This document shows positions 17,437 to 25,423 of a DNA stretch of 34,358 bases, in pieces. This DNA is from an uncultured Clostridia bacterium (GTDB taxonomy: Bacteria; Bacillota; Clostridia; UBA1381), in assembly GCA_944390495.1 (NCBI GenBank), contig CALXQE010000053.1, forward strand, positions 1 through 34,358, given 5' to 3'. The position numbers and the translations under genes are program-made. The notes under the pieces were generated by a model. That model did no database searches and was not told the DNA's origin. It was given only the letters and a program-made list of their open reading frames with translations. Numbering within the stretch: position 1 is the stretch's first letter; each line of letters starts with the position of its first letter.

Positions 17437-18561
17437 TTGAAAAAAAGGATGATTATTTTATTAGTCACCGTTTTTGCGGTAATGTACCAAAGTGTGTACG
17501 CATCAGATAATATAAATATCTTTGTAAACGGCAATCCAATAAATGCCGGTGCATTTTTGATGAATGATACAACTTTTATACCGCTTAGAGCAGTGTCCGA
17601 AGCCCTCGGTTCAACTGTCGAATGGGACGGTGATACAAGAAGTGTTTACATCGAATCCGATGAGGACACTCAAAATGCACAAATAATAGCAAATGCCAGT
17701 GAGAGTGTAGTTGCAATAGTCGGAAATTATAAATCAGGATACATTCCCGAATCGATTTCAAATTACAACGAGTTTACAGCTCACGGTTCAGGTGTTGTTA
17801 TTAAATCAGGGGGTATAATTCTTACAAATGCACATGTTGTCAGTGACATAGAAAATCTGACGGTAGTATTCAGTGACGGTGAAAGCTATGGCGGACAAGT
17901 ACAGTACATAGACAAGGAATCGGACCTTGCTGTTGTAAAAGTAAACAGGCTCGGTCTTAAACCTATTACTTTTGCTGAAGAAAACAGTACATTTGCAGGA
18001 CAATCGGTTATAGCGATAGGTGCTCCTCTTTCTCTTTCAATGAGAAACAGTGCCACAAAGGGTATCATAAGCGGCACAAACGTATCACTAAATGATGCGT
18101 ACTACCCGTTAATTCAAACAGATGCCGCAATTAACGGCGGTAATTCAGGCGGTCCCCTTCTTAATATGAAGGGACAACTGGTCGGTATTAATTCATCAAA
18201 ATACTCAGGAGTCGGAATAGAAGGGCTTGCATTTTCAATTCCTCTTGGCACAGTAAATTTCGTTCTTGAACAATTTGATAAAAACGGACGTGTAGTGCGT
18301 CCTGACTTAGAAGTGACGTTGGAAAATTCATGGGAAGCACGTATAGGCTTGCCCACAAAAAAAGGCGTCACTGTAAAGTCATCAACGTCAGATGTTATTA
18401 AAGCCGGTGATGTTATTAACTCCATAAACGGAATCGAAGTCCACAGTATAGTCGACTTTAACAAAGCATTGCGTGATACATATTCATCAGGAAGTATCAA
18501 CGTAATATATACAAGAAATGGAGAACAAATTTCATCTGACATTATTCCAACAACAATATAA
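17437..18561 (+). CDS. Exported HtrA/DegP-like serine protease with N-terminal copper-amine-oxidase-N-like domain
   Basis: 374 aa. A signal peptide (about 1-22, ending SVYA) is followed by a copper-amine-oxidase N-terminal-like domain (about 26-72; VNGNPINAG, TFIPLRAVSEALGSTVEWDG). A trypsin-like domain follows with catalytic His133 (TNAHVVSD), Asp163 (ESDLAVVK) and Ser237 (GNSGGPLLN), and a single C-terminal PDZ domain (about 300-370; GVTVKSSTSDVIKAGDVINSI). It should degrade or refold damaged proteins outside the membrane; the N-terminal module probably anchors it to the cell wall. The start is TTG at 17437, because AAGAAGGTG lies seven bases upstream, whereas the first ATG (codon 5) would be 19 bases away. 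The next gene carries the same N-terminal module 12 bases downstream. Confidence 0.9.
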   Translation: MKKRMIILLVTVFAVMYQSVYASDNINIFVNGNPINAGAFLMNDTTFIPLRAVSEALGSTVEWDGDTRSVYIESDEDTQNAQIIANASESVVAIVGNYKSGYIPESISNYNEFTAHGSGVVIKSGGIILTNAHVVSDIENLTVVFSDGESYGGQVQYIDKESDLAVVKVNRLGLKPITFAEENSTFAGQSVIAIGAPLSLSMRNSATKGIISGTNVSLNDAYYPLIQTDAAINGGNSGGPLLNMKGQLVGINSSKYSGVGIEGLAFSIPLGTVNFVLEQFDKNGRVVRPDLEVTLENSWEARIGLPTKKGVTVKSSTSDVIKAGDVINSINGIEVHSIVDFNKALRDTYSSGSINVIYTRNGEQISSDIIPTTI

Positions 18562-18573
18562 GGGGGTCTTACT

Positions 18574-20457
18574 ATGAAAAAAAGGACTTTATCTATTATT
18601 TTAGTATTTGCTACACTGCTTTTCAGTGTATCTTCAGTATTTGCCGAAGGTGAAAAGGTTGAAATTGCCTTTAAAGTCGGCGACAGTGTATTAAGCATTA
18701 ACGGTTCAGATGTAGAGGTTGAAACTCCATATATCGCAGGCGAAGGTACAACTCTTGTACCTTTAAGAGTAATAACAGAAGCATTCGGTGCAGAGGTTAA
18801 CTGGGAAGGCGAAACAAAAACAATAACTCTTACATATCCCGATGTAAACATAGTTTTGCAAATAGATAATATTGTTGCAAAAGTAAACGATCACAGCGAA
18901 ACACTTCCTGAAGCACCTGCATTATCTGCAAACGGTGTTACAATGGTACCTCTTCGTTTTATTTCTGAAACCTTTGGTGCTAAGGTAGGATACGACAACG
19001 AAACACAGGCAATTACTGTTACAAAAGAAATAATCGATGATTCTAATACAGTTACCGGTGTAACTGATAAGAACAGAATTGGTGATAACTACTATAACTG
19101 GTCTATTGATACACCACGTCAAATGACTATGACCGAAAGACGTGATGACGGTCTTTTAACAGTATTTGAAAGCGGTAACAGCGATATATCAATCAGAATA
19201 TACAAAATTTACGAAGACAGTCCTTCATTCGACGAAGAATTTACGGCAGTCAAAGATCTTCTTAGTTCAAATACACTTGTAGAAGCAAAAAAATTAAAAG
19301 ATCCTTCAAATAATGACTATATGCTTCTGCAAGCAAAGGACAGTGAAACATTTATCGAATATCGTGAATATTTTACGAAAGACTATGTTTATGAAGTAGT
19401 TTCAACAATAGATTTAGCAGAAGAATCATCAAAAGATATGATTTTAGCATTATCTGACAGCTTTGCGTTAAATTATGACATTCAAAACACGCACAATCTT
19501 TCAAATGTTGAATCATCAGGATCTTTAAAGCTAAGAAATATATCAGATGAAAAATATAAAATTAGTTTTAAAATACCGGCAAACTTTGGTATGATAACAT
19601 CATCAAATGCTGAAAATGAATTTAAGTTCATGAGCATGGATGAAAATTCAAATGGATATGTTTCTCTTGGAATCTACTCCAAAACAGAGAATGTAACTGC
19701 CGAATCTCTTGCATATAGTGATCGTGCTTCACGTATAAGTGAATCTAATCCCGATCTTGTAACGCTAAGTGACGTTACAAGCAGCAGCAATGACGGATTT
19801 AGATATACGCAAAAAATATCAGGTTCAAAAAACAGTGATTCATACACTGTTGACACTTTCTTTGAGAATGGAAATTACATATATAATTTCACTGTTCGCC
19901 TTGATGACCCAGAAGATTCAATGACAATGAGCACACTATTGTCAAGTCTTAAAGCAGAAGAACTTGATCCAAATGAAATAGGTCAGCTACTAAGGAATGA
20001 CCCTGATGAAACTAATATTAAAATAAATATAGGATCATTTAATTTTGAACTTCCGTCATTTTGGAAAAAATCAGCAAACATTACATCTCTTGGTGATGAA
20101 GACTCTGTTATTTACGAAAGTACAGTAAGCAGTGCAACCCTTTCAATAATGAAATACGAAGATACAATTTACACAAACGGCAGAGTATCAGATATAGCCG
20201 CTGATTTTGCAAGTCAAATCGAATCCAATGACAAAAACACTATTATAACAAAAACTCAATATACTTCTGTTAACGGTCGTCGTTTTGCATATTTTACTTA
20301 TCTTCGTGAAGATGATGATTATGCCGCCTATACAACTGTTTATATGGTTGCACACGAGGGTGAACTAATAATTATAACACTTATAGAAGATGATATATAT
20401 TTCACTGAAACTAATGACCCAACAATAGAAACAATACTTGATACACTTACAGTTTAA
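18574..20457 (+). CDS. Exported protein with copper-amine-oxidase-N-like domain and large unassigned C-terminal region
   Basis: 627 aa. Signal peptide (about 1-24, ending SVFA), then a copper-amine-oxidase N-like module of two half-repeats, GTTLVPLRVITEAFGAEVNWEG (about 58-79) and GVTMVPLRFISETFGAKVGYDN (about 116-137). About 470 residues that I cannot assign follow, rich in Ser/Asp/Glu, with repeated beta-strand-like phrases such as SYTVDTFFENGNYIYNF. Despite the name, these modules are generally cell-surface or substrate-binding units of Firmicutes, not oxidases. The ATG is preceded by AAGGGGG; the gene lies 12 bases after the HtrA-like protease and is probably cotranscribed. A strong terminator follows. 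A chaperone/protease-substrate or wall-attached partner role is only inference. Confidence 0.85.
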   Translation: MKKRTLSIILVFATLLFSVSSVFAEGEKVEIAFKVGDSVLSINGSDVEVETPYIAGEGTTLVPLRVITEAFGAEVNWEGETKTITLTYPDVNIVLQIDNIVAKVNDHSETLPEAPALSANGVTMVPLRFISETFGAKVGYDNETQAITVTKEIIDDSNTVTGVTDKNRIGDNYYNWSIDTPRQMTMTERRDDGLLTVFESGNSDISIRIYKIYEDSPSFDEEFTAVKDLLSSNTLVEAKKLKDPSNNDYMLLQAKDSETFIEYREYFTKDYVYEVVSTIDLAEESSKDMILALSDSFALNYDIQNTHNLSNVESSGSLKLRNISDEKYKISFKIPANFGMITSSNAENEFKFMSMDENSNGYVSLGIYSKTENVTAESLAYSDRASRISESNPDLVTLSDVTSSSNDGFRYTQKISGSKNSDSYTVDTFFENGNYIYNFTVRLDDPEDSMTMSTLLSSLKAEELDPNEIGQLLRNDPDETNIKINIGSFNFELPSFWKKSANITSLGDEDSVIYESTVSSATLSIMKYEDTIYTNGRVSDIAADFASQIESNDKNTIITKTQYTSVNGRRFAYFTYLREDDDYAAYTTVYMVAHEGELIIITLIEDDIYFTETNDPTIETILDTLTV

Positions 20458-20467
20458 TAAGTTTAAT

Positions 20468-20505
20468 AAACAGAGCGATTTTAATAAAATTGCTCTGTTT
20501 TGTTT
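20468..20505 (+). terminator. Intrinsic terminator after the exported-protein operon
   Basis: Stem ACAGAGCGATTTT (20470-20482) / AAAATTGCTCTGT (20486-20498), 13 bp with one G-U pair and a 3-base loop, followed by TTTTGTTT. It separates this operon from the downstream OLE RNA promoter. Confidence 0.88.
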
Positions 20506-20539
20506 ATAATTAATTAATATATGATTTACATGTAATTCA

Positions 20540-20568
20540 TTGACTTTTAAATACATTTATGTTATATT
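20540..20568 (+). promoter_or_regulatory. Dedicated promoter of the OLE RNA-oapA-dxs transcript
   Basis: TTGACT (20540-20545), 17 bases, TATATT (20563-20568). The predicted start is about 20575-20578, directly at the boundary where base composition jumps from about 18% to about 50% GC. Confidence 0.8.
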
Positions 20569-20576
20569 GATACTAA

Positions 20577-21195
20577 CATAATAGCGGTGCAGTATCCTAG
20601 TCAGTACGGCTTTTCGGAAAGCGGGCCTAAAAATCCGCCAAATGGCACATCGATGAAGTTTCTGGTGTTTTGCTTTGAACGCCCAGTTCGGGGCTGATGC
20701 TGGGAGTTAAGGTTTAGGGGCGGTTTCCAACGGCATGGTTACCCTACCCCCTTTTCCGTGGAGGCCTGTGACTGTGGCGGCCCATACCTCCTAAGGGAGC
20801 AAGTCGTTACGGCACGGGGGAAAACCTGCTATGCGGTTAGTAATCCGTATTCTCACAAGGAATGCGTCATGAATGCTGTGTGCAGCGTAGCCAGCCTTGA
20901 GTGGATATGGCGGATACACGATTACAGCCTTTCACTGTCCGGCCAGACGGTATAAGGGGAAATGCGTATTGAAACCATATTTGCAAAAGAGGATACGTTA
21001 AGCTCAGGCTGTTTGGGAAAACTTCTAGGCTGTCATATATGGATGAACAGGGGATTGCAGTGCGGACTCAGTGGCAGTCCGGTAACTATAAAATGTACAG
21101 GTCTTTAAAGGGAAACCGCTTTTTCGGCGACGATAAAGCAGAGCTGTGGGAAAGCCTTCCGGACCTAAGCCGCAAACTTTACTCTGTTCATTACC
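20577..21195 (+). ncRNA. ole: OLE RNA (ornate, large, extremophilic), about 620 nt
   Basis: A long non-coding region of about 50% GC (303 of 600 bases at 20581-21180) set in flanks of about 18% GC, with its own promoter. It is directly followed by a membrane protein of OapA type, then dxs, the known genomic setting of OLE RNA; the length matches the roughly 600-nt class. Visible helices: GCTTT/AAAGC with TCGG loop (20609-20622), CCTCC/GGAG (20787-20799), CGTATTC/GAATGCG (20846-20866), GCGTAT/ATACGT (20964-20998), CGGACT/AGTCCG (21063-21081), CAGAG/CTCTG near the 3' end (21139-21186), and a possible long-range AGCGGT/ACCGCT pair (20583-20588 with 21115-21120). OLE RNA with OapA forms a membrane ribonucleoprotein linked to cold, alcohol, magnesium and energy stress. 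Exact ends are estimates. Confidence 0.87.
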
Positions 21196-21267
21196 CTATT
21201 ATAAATTATTATAAATATAACGGTTAAATTTATTTTATATATTTTTTTATAAAGGAGAGATTTTAAC

Positions 21268-21858
21268 TTGGATAAATCCGACACCCACGGGCGGAAGAAA
21301 TTTAAAGTTCCCAAGCCCGATTCCAATGTATCAACCTCACACAGATGGACTGTAATGGTAATAATAATGTCATTTGTGCTGTCAGTTGTATTCAGTGCTG
21401 TAACATCAGCGGCGATGGAGTCATTGTCTATTTTTTTTGCTTTTATGGTACTTTTTTTAATTATTGCAATTAATATTTTATTTGATATGGTTGGAACTGC
21501 TGTCCAATCGGCAGAGGAAAAACCATTTCACTCCCTGTCAGCGAGAAAAGTTGCCGGAGCAAAAGAAAGTATAACAATAATACGTCACGCACCACAGCTT
21601 GCAAATATGTGCTGTGATGTTATAGGAGATATTGCAGGTATCATTTCAGGTGCAGCAACTGCACTTATAGTTGCCGAGCTTATTAGCATATTAAATCTAC
21701 ATGGTATGCTTCCCAGTTTAATATTGACAGGTATCGTCAGTGCCCTTACAATAGGCGGAAAATCCATGTCAAAAAGCGTATCAATGCAAAACGGCAACAG
21801 CATTGTATTTATGGTCGGAAAACTAATGTACCTCTCTAAACATTTATTAAAGCGATGA
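21268..21858 (+). CDS. oapA: OLE-associated membrane protein OapA
   Basis: 196-aa integral membrane protein directly behind the OLE RNA. Predicted membrane segments are about residues 27-49, 54-76, 118-141 and 147-163. Conserved-looking features are FDMVGTAV before a polar loop with HSLSARKVAGAKE, and a DxxxD motif, Asp117-Val-Ile-Gly-Asp121, in CCDVIGDIAGIISG; a DxxxD motif is, as I recall, the family signature needed for function. A basic N-terminal tail (GRKKFKVPK) could contact RNA. OapA binds OLE RNA and brings it to the membrane. TTG start at 21268, with AAAGGAGAG about eight bases upstream and no ATG near. dxs begins ten bases after its TGA, so they are cotranscribed. Confidence 0.85.
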   Translation: MDKSDTHGRKKFKVPKPDSNVSTSHRWTVMVIIMSFVLSVVFSAVTSAAMESLSIFFAFMVLFLIIAINILFDMVGTAVQSAEEKPFHSLSARKVAGAKESITIIRHAPQLANMCCDVIGDIAGIISGAATALIVAELISILNLHGMLPSLILTGIVSALTIGGKSMSKSVSMQNGNSIVFMVGKLMYLSKHLLKR

Positions 21859-21868
21859 GGCGTTGGTG

Positions 21869-23707
21869 ATGTATAAACTTCTTGATAAAATCAAATCACC
21901 TAATGATTTGAAACAGCTTAATATTGACGAACTTAAACTTCTGTGTGAAGAAATTCGTGAGTTTCTTATTGACAGTGTATCAGAAACCGGCGGTCATCTT
22001 GCATCCAATTTAGGAATTGTAGAATTGACTGTTGCACTCCACACTGTTTTTAACGTACCTGAAGATAAAATTATTTTTGATGTAGGTCATCAATCATACG
22101 TTCATAAAATTCTTACAGGTAGAAAAGAAGGCTTTAAGACACTTCGCCAATTCGGAGGAATGTCAGGATTCCCCAAACGCAGTGAAAGTGATTGTGATTC
22201 ATTTAATACCGGTCACAGTTCTACATCTATATCAGCTGCACTCGGAATTGCCAGAGGACGTGACCTATCAGGAGATAACTATAATGTAATTTCCGTATTT
22301 GGTGACGGTGCATTAACAGGCGGAATGATGTATGAGGCAATGAACGATGCCGGACATACCAAAACACCTCTTATATTAATTCTAAATGATAATGCTATGT
22401 CTATATCAAAGAATGTAGGTGCAGTTTCAAAACATCTTAGACAGCTGCGTATATCAACATTCTATTTTAAATCAAAGCATGCAGTTGAAAATTTCCTAAA
22501 GAAAATTCCGTTACTGGGTAAACCAACAGCCAATTTGTTAAAGCAAATAAAAAGATTTTTCAGAAGACTTGTTATTCCTACAACAATATTTGACGATATG
22601 GGATTTATTTATATGGGACCTGCAGACGGTCATGACATAAAATCACTCATTCAATGTCTGGAATATGCCAAGGACGAAAAACGTCCCGTACTACTCCACA
22701 TACACACAAAAAAAGGTAAAGGATATACACCGGCAGAAAATAATCCATCAAAATTTCACGGAATTTCCGCTTTTGATAAAGCTACCGGTAAAACAAAAGA
22801 AACAGGCGAAACATACAGTGACCGTTTCGGCTTGGCAATGATTAAACAGGGTGAAAAAAACAGCAAAGTTGTTGCTATAACAGGTGCAATGCCAAACGGA
22901 ACAGGACTTTATAAGTTTAGTAATAAATTCAAAAACAGATTTTTTGACGTGGGTATTGCAGAACAACACGGCGTAACACTATCAGCAGGTTTCGCTGTAT
23001 CAGGATATATTCCTGTTATACCGCTGTATTCATCTTTTTTACAGCGTGCATACGACCAAACGTTACATGATGTATGTCTGCAAAATCTACACGTTGTATT
23101 CCCCATAGACCGTGCCGGAATAGTTGGTTCTGACGGTGAAACACATCAGGGAATTTATGATATTTCATATTTATCACATATGCCAAATATGACTATTTTA
23201 TCACCATCTACTTTAGACCAGCTTGAAAATATGCTTGATTATGCAATAAATATACATCAAGGCCCCATTGCTATACGTTATCCACGCGGCAGCGTCCAAG
23301 CTGAAGAGATAGGCGGTGATTTTATTCCCGGCAAAGCTGAAATACTTCGTCAAGGAACTGATGTTACAATAATAGCTACGGGCAGAATGGTAAAACGAGC
23401 TCAGGAAGTATGTGCTATTATAAATAAATCAGCTGAAATGATAGCACTTCCTACTATAAAACCTTTAGATGAAACAGCTATTATTACTTCAGCTAAAAAA
23501 ACAGGTAATGTTATAACAATAGAAGACAACGTGAAAATAGGCGGAATGGGCAGTATGATTGCCACACTGTTAAAGGAAAATGATGTGAAGTGTAAATTTA
23601 ATATATTTGCATTTCCTGATTGTCCTGTAACTCACGGTTCAATAGACGAATTAGATAAAATATACGGACTTGATGCAGACACTATTGCATCAAAGATAAT
23701 GGAGTAA
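21869..23707 (+). CDS. dxs: 1-deoxy-D-xylulose-5-phosphate synthase
   Basis: 612-aa thiamine-diphosphate enzyme that condenses pyruvate with glyceraldehyde 3-phosphate, the first step of the MEP isoprenoid pathway. Visible: GGHLASNLG with His43, FDVGHQSYVHK with His74, TPP motif GDGALTGG (145-152) to Asn173 in LNDNAMSIS, the transketolase pyrimidine domain with DVGIAEQHGVTLSAGFA (catalytic Glu) and IDRAGIVGSDGETHQG, and a C-terminal domain with IEDNVKIGGMGS. Length is normal (about 620). I choose the ATG at 21869 because ATGAGG ends eight bases before it; in-frame TTG (21863) and GTG (21866) are too close. Part of the OLE operon; tlyA begins three bases after the stop. Confidence 0.97.
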   Translation: MYKLLDKIKSPNDLKQLNIDELKLLCEEIREFLIDSVSETGGHLASNLGIVELTVALHTVFNVPEDKIIFDVGHQSYVHKILTGRKEGFKTLRQFGGMSGFPKRSESDCDSFNTGHSSTSISAALGIARGRDLSGDNYNVISVFGDGALTGGMMYEAMNDAGHTKTPLILILNDNAMSISKNVGAVSKHLRQLRISTFYFKSKHAVENFLKKIPLLGKPTANLLKQIKRFFRRLVIPTTIFDDMGFIYMGPADGHDIKSLIQCLEYAKDEKRPVLLHIHTKKGKGYTPAENNPSKFHGISAFDKATGKTKETGETYSDRFGLAMIKQGEKNSKVVAITGAMPNGTGLYKFSNKFKNRFFDVGIAEQHGVTLSAGFAVSGYIPVIPLYSSFLQRAYDQTLHDVCLQNLHVVFPIDRAGIVGSDGETHQGIYDISYLSHMPNMTILSPSTLDQLENMLDYAINIHQGPIAIRYPRGSVQAEEIGGDFIPGKAEILRQGTDVTIIATGRMVKRAQEVCAIINKSAEMIALPTIKPLDETAIITSAKKTGNVITIEDNVKIGGMGSMIATLLKENDVKCKFNIFAFPDCPVTHGSIDELDKIYGLDADTIASKIME

Positions 23708-23710
23708 ATT

Positions 23711-24514
23711 ATGGGTAAGATTAGACTTGATACACTTCTTGTACAAAAGGGACTTGTTCAAAGCAGAGAACGTGCAAAGGCACTTATTATGGCAGGACAA
23801 GTTTATATTGACAACCAAAAATGTGATAAAGCAGGTCAGATGGTTGACGAAGATAAAACAGAGCCGGAAGTTAGAGGCGAAACATTAAAGTACGTCAGCC
23901 GTGGCGGACTTAAACTTGAAAAAGCAATGCAAAAATTCCCTATTTCTCTTGAAGGGAAAACAACAATGGATATAGGTGCTTCAACCGGCGGATTTACAGA
24001 TTGTATGCTTCAAAACGGTGCAAAAAAAGTATTTGCAGTTGACGTGGGATACGGTCAATTTGCATGGAAACTACGTCAAGACGAAAGAGTCGTAAATATG
24101 GAGCGTACAAATATACGTTATGTAACACCTGAGGATATAGGCGAAGAAATAGACTTTGCTTCTATTGATGTATCTTTTATTTCTCTTACTCTTGTTCTTC
24201 CCGTAGCAAAGAATTTACTATCAAGTGACGGTGAAATCGTTGCACTTATTAAACCACAATTTGAGGCTGGGCGTGAACAGGTTGGAAAAAAAGGCGTTGT
24301 AAAAGATATAAATGTACATTATGAAGTAATAAAAAAAGTTCTTGATTTTTCAAGAAGTATTGATCTACACCCTGCCGGTCTTTCCTTTTCTCCTATAAAA
24401 GGTCCGGAGGGGAATATAGAATATCTTGCGTATCTGAAAAAGGCAGAGTGTGAAGACACTATAACTGATGATATAATCCACAATATAGTAGATGAATCCC
24501 ATAATATCCTTTAA
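23711..24514 (+). CDS. tlyA: TlyA family rRNA 2'-O-methyltransferase (hemolysin A-like)
   Basis: 267 aa. N-terminal S4 RNA-binding domain (about residues 4-62, RLDTLLVQKGLVQSRERAK), then an FtsJ-like methyltransferase with YVSRGGLKLEKA (Lys68), SAM motif MDIGASTGGFTD (86-97), SIDVSFISL and LIKPQFEAGREQVGKKG. TlyA proteins 2'-O-methylate rRNA in mycobacteria; the Firmicute homologue is often called YqxC and stands beside dxs. ATG three bases after the dxs stop, with its ribosome site (ATGGAG) inside dxs, so translation is coupled. Same transcript as OLE-oapA-dxs. Confidence 0.94.
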   Translation: MGKIRLDTLLVQKGLVQSRERAKALIMAGQVYIDNQKCDKAGQMVDEDKTEPEVRGETLKYVSRGGLKLEKAMQKFPISLEGKTTMDIGASTGGFTDCMLQNGAKKVFAVDVGYGQFAWKLRQDERVVNMERTNIRYVTPEDIGEEIDFASIDVSFISLTLVLPVAKNLLSSDGEIVALIKPQFEAGREQVGKKGVVKDINVHYEVIKKVLDFSRSIDLHPAGLSFSPIKGPEGNIEYLAYLKKAECEDTITDDIIHNIVDESHNIL

Positions 24515-24526
24515 GGAGGGTTTAAA

Positions 24527-25408
24527 ATGATTGAAAAAGCCACCATTATAACAGGTAAACGTGCTATAACACGTTCGTACGCAAAAATCAATCTTACTCT
24601 TGACGTTCTTTCAAAACGTGAAAACGGTTATCACGACGTTAAAATGATTATGCAAACATTATCTCTTTTCGATCTCGTTATTGTGGACAGATGCTTACAC
24701 GGAATAACCGTTTCTACAAATCTTCGTTATCTTCCCTGTAATGAAAAAAACATTGCATATCAGGCAGCGGACGCATTTTTCAAAGAAACACAAATACACG
24801 GCGGAGCCAGAATAATAATCCACAAAAACATTCCGGTTGCAGCAGGTCTTGCAGGTGGAAGCGGAAACTGTGCTGCAGTGCTTATGGCTCTTAATATGCT
24901 TTATGATAACCCTCTTTCATCTCAGGAACTTGTTAAATTAGGTGCTAAGCTTGGTGCTGATGTACCTTATTGTTTACACGGCGGTACACAGCTTGCCGAA
25001 GGTATTGGTGAAATACTCACTCCCCTTCCCCCAATGCCTGACGCATACATTCTTCTTGTAAAGCCGCCAATAAATGTTTCAACAGCCAGCATCTATCAAG
25101 AAATAGATACAGCTCCCATACATACACGTCCTAATACTGATGCTATGATAAATTCAATATCAGAGAATAATTTACAAGGTATTGCGGACAATTTATGTAA
25201 TGTAATGGAAAGCGTTACTGTTAAGATGCACCCAATAGTCGGTGGTATTAAAAATAAAATGATTTTAAACGGTGCTTTAGGTGCAGTAATGAGTGGTTCA
25301 GGTCCGACAGTATTCGGTATATTTGATGATTATAAAAAAATTAAATCATCAGCTGACAGCTTTTCAATGCAGTTTAAAGATGTTTTTATAACTAGAGTTA
25401 TGAACTAA
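24527..25408 (+). CDS. ispE: 4-diphosphocytidyl-2-C-methyl-D-erythritol kinase
   Basis: 293-aa GHMP kinase that phosphorylates CDP-methylerythritol, the fourth step of the MEP pathway. Visible: SYAKINLTLDV with the active-site Lys20, ENGYHDVKMIMQTLSL, the ATP-binding loop PVAAGLAGGSGNCAA (103-117), GADVPYCLHGGT with catalytic Asp145, and the C-terminal GAVMSGSGPTVFGIF. The usual GGGSSDAA is here GGSGNCAA, a small deviation in the glycine-rich loop. ATG with AAGGAGGG close upstream, 12 bases after tlyA. A dxs-tlyA-ispE order with OLE/OapA in front puts two isoprenoid enzymes under one RNA-led transcript. Confidence 0.95.
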   Translation: MIEKATIITGKRAITRSYAKINLTLDVLSKRENGYHDVKMIMQTLSLFDLVIVDRCLHGITVSTNLRYLPCNEKNIAYQAADAFFKETQIHGGARIIIHKNIPVAAGLAGGSGNCAAVLMALNMLYDNPLSSQELVKLGAKLGADVPYCLHGGTQLAEGIGEILTPLPPMPDAYILLVKPPINVSTASIYQEIDTAPIHTRPNTDAMINSISENNLQGIADNLCNVMESVTVKMHPIVGGIKNKMILNGALGAVMSGSGPTVFGIFDDYKKIKSSADSFSMQFKDVFITRVMN

Positions 25409-25423
25409 ATGAGGTGATTGTGT

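Noticed and set aside
18114..18851. 245-codon open frame antisense to the end of the protease and start of the next gene
   Set aside because: It lies opposite two well-supported genes, has no recognisable domain or good ribosome site, and its residues mirror the sense codon pattern.
20758..20955. 65-codon open frame inside the OLE region
   Set aside because: No ribosome binding site, composition follows the structured RNA and not a gene, and it covers only a small part of the GC-rich block. The same holds for the 62-codon frame at 21039-21227.
20577..21195. Group II intron, RNase P RNA or tmRNA as the identity of the structured region
   Set aside because: No reverse transcriptase, no intron domain V-like ending, no tRNA-like acceptor end, and no recognisable RNase P core; the oapA-dxs context points to OLE.
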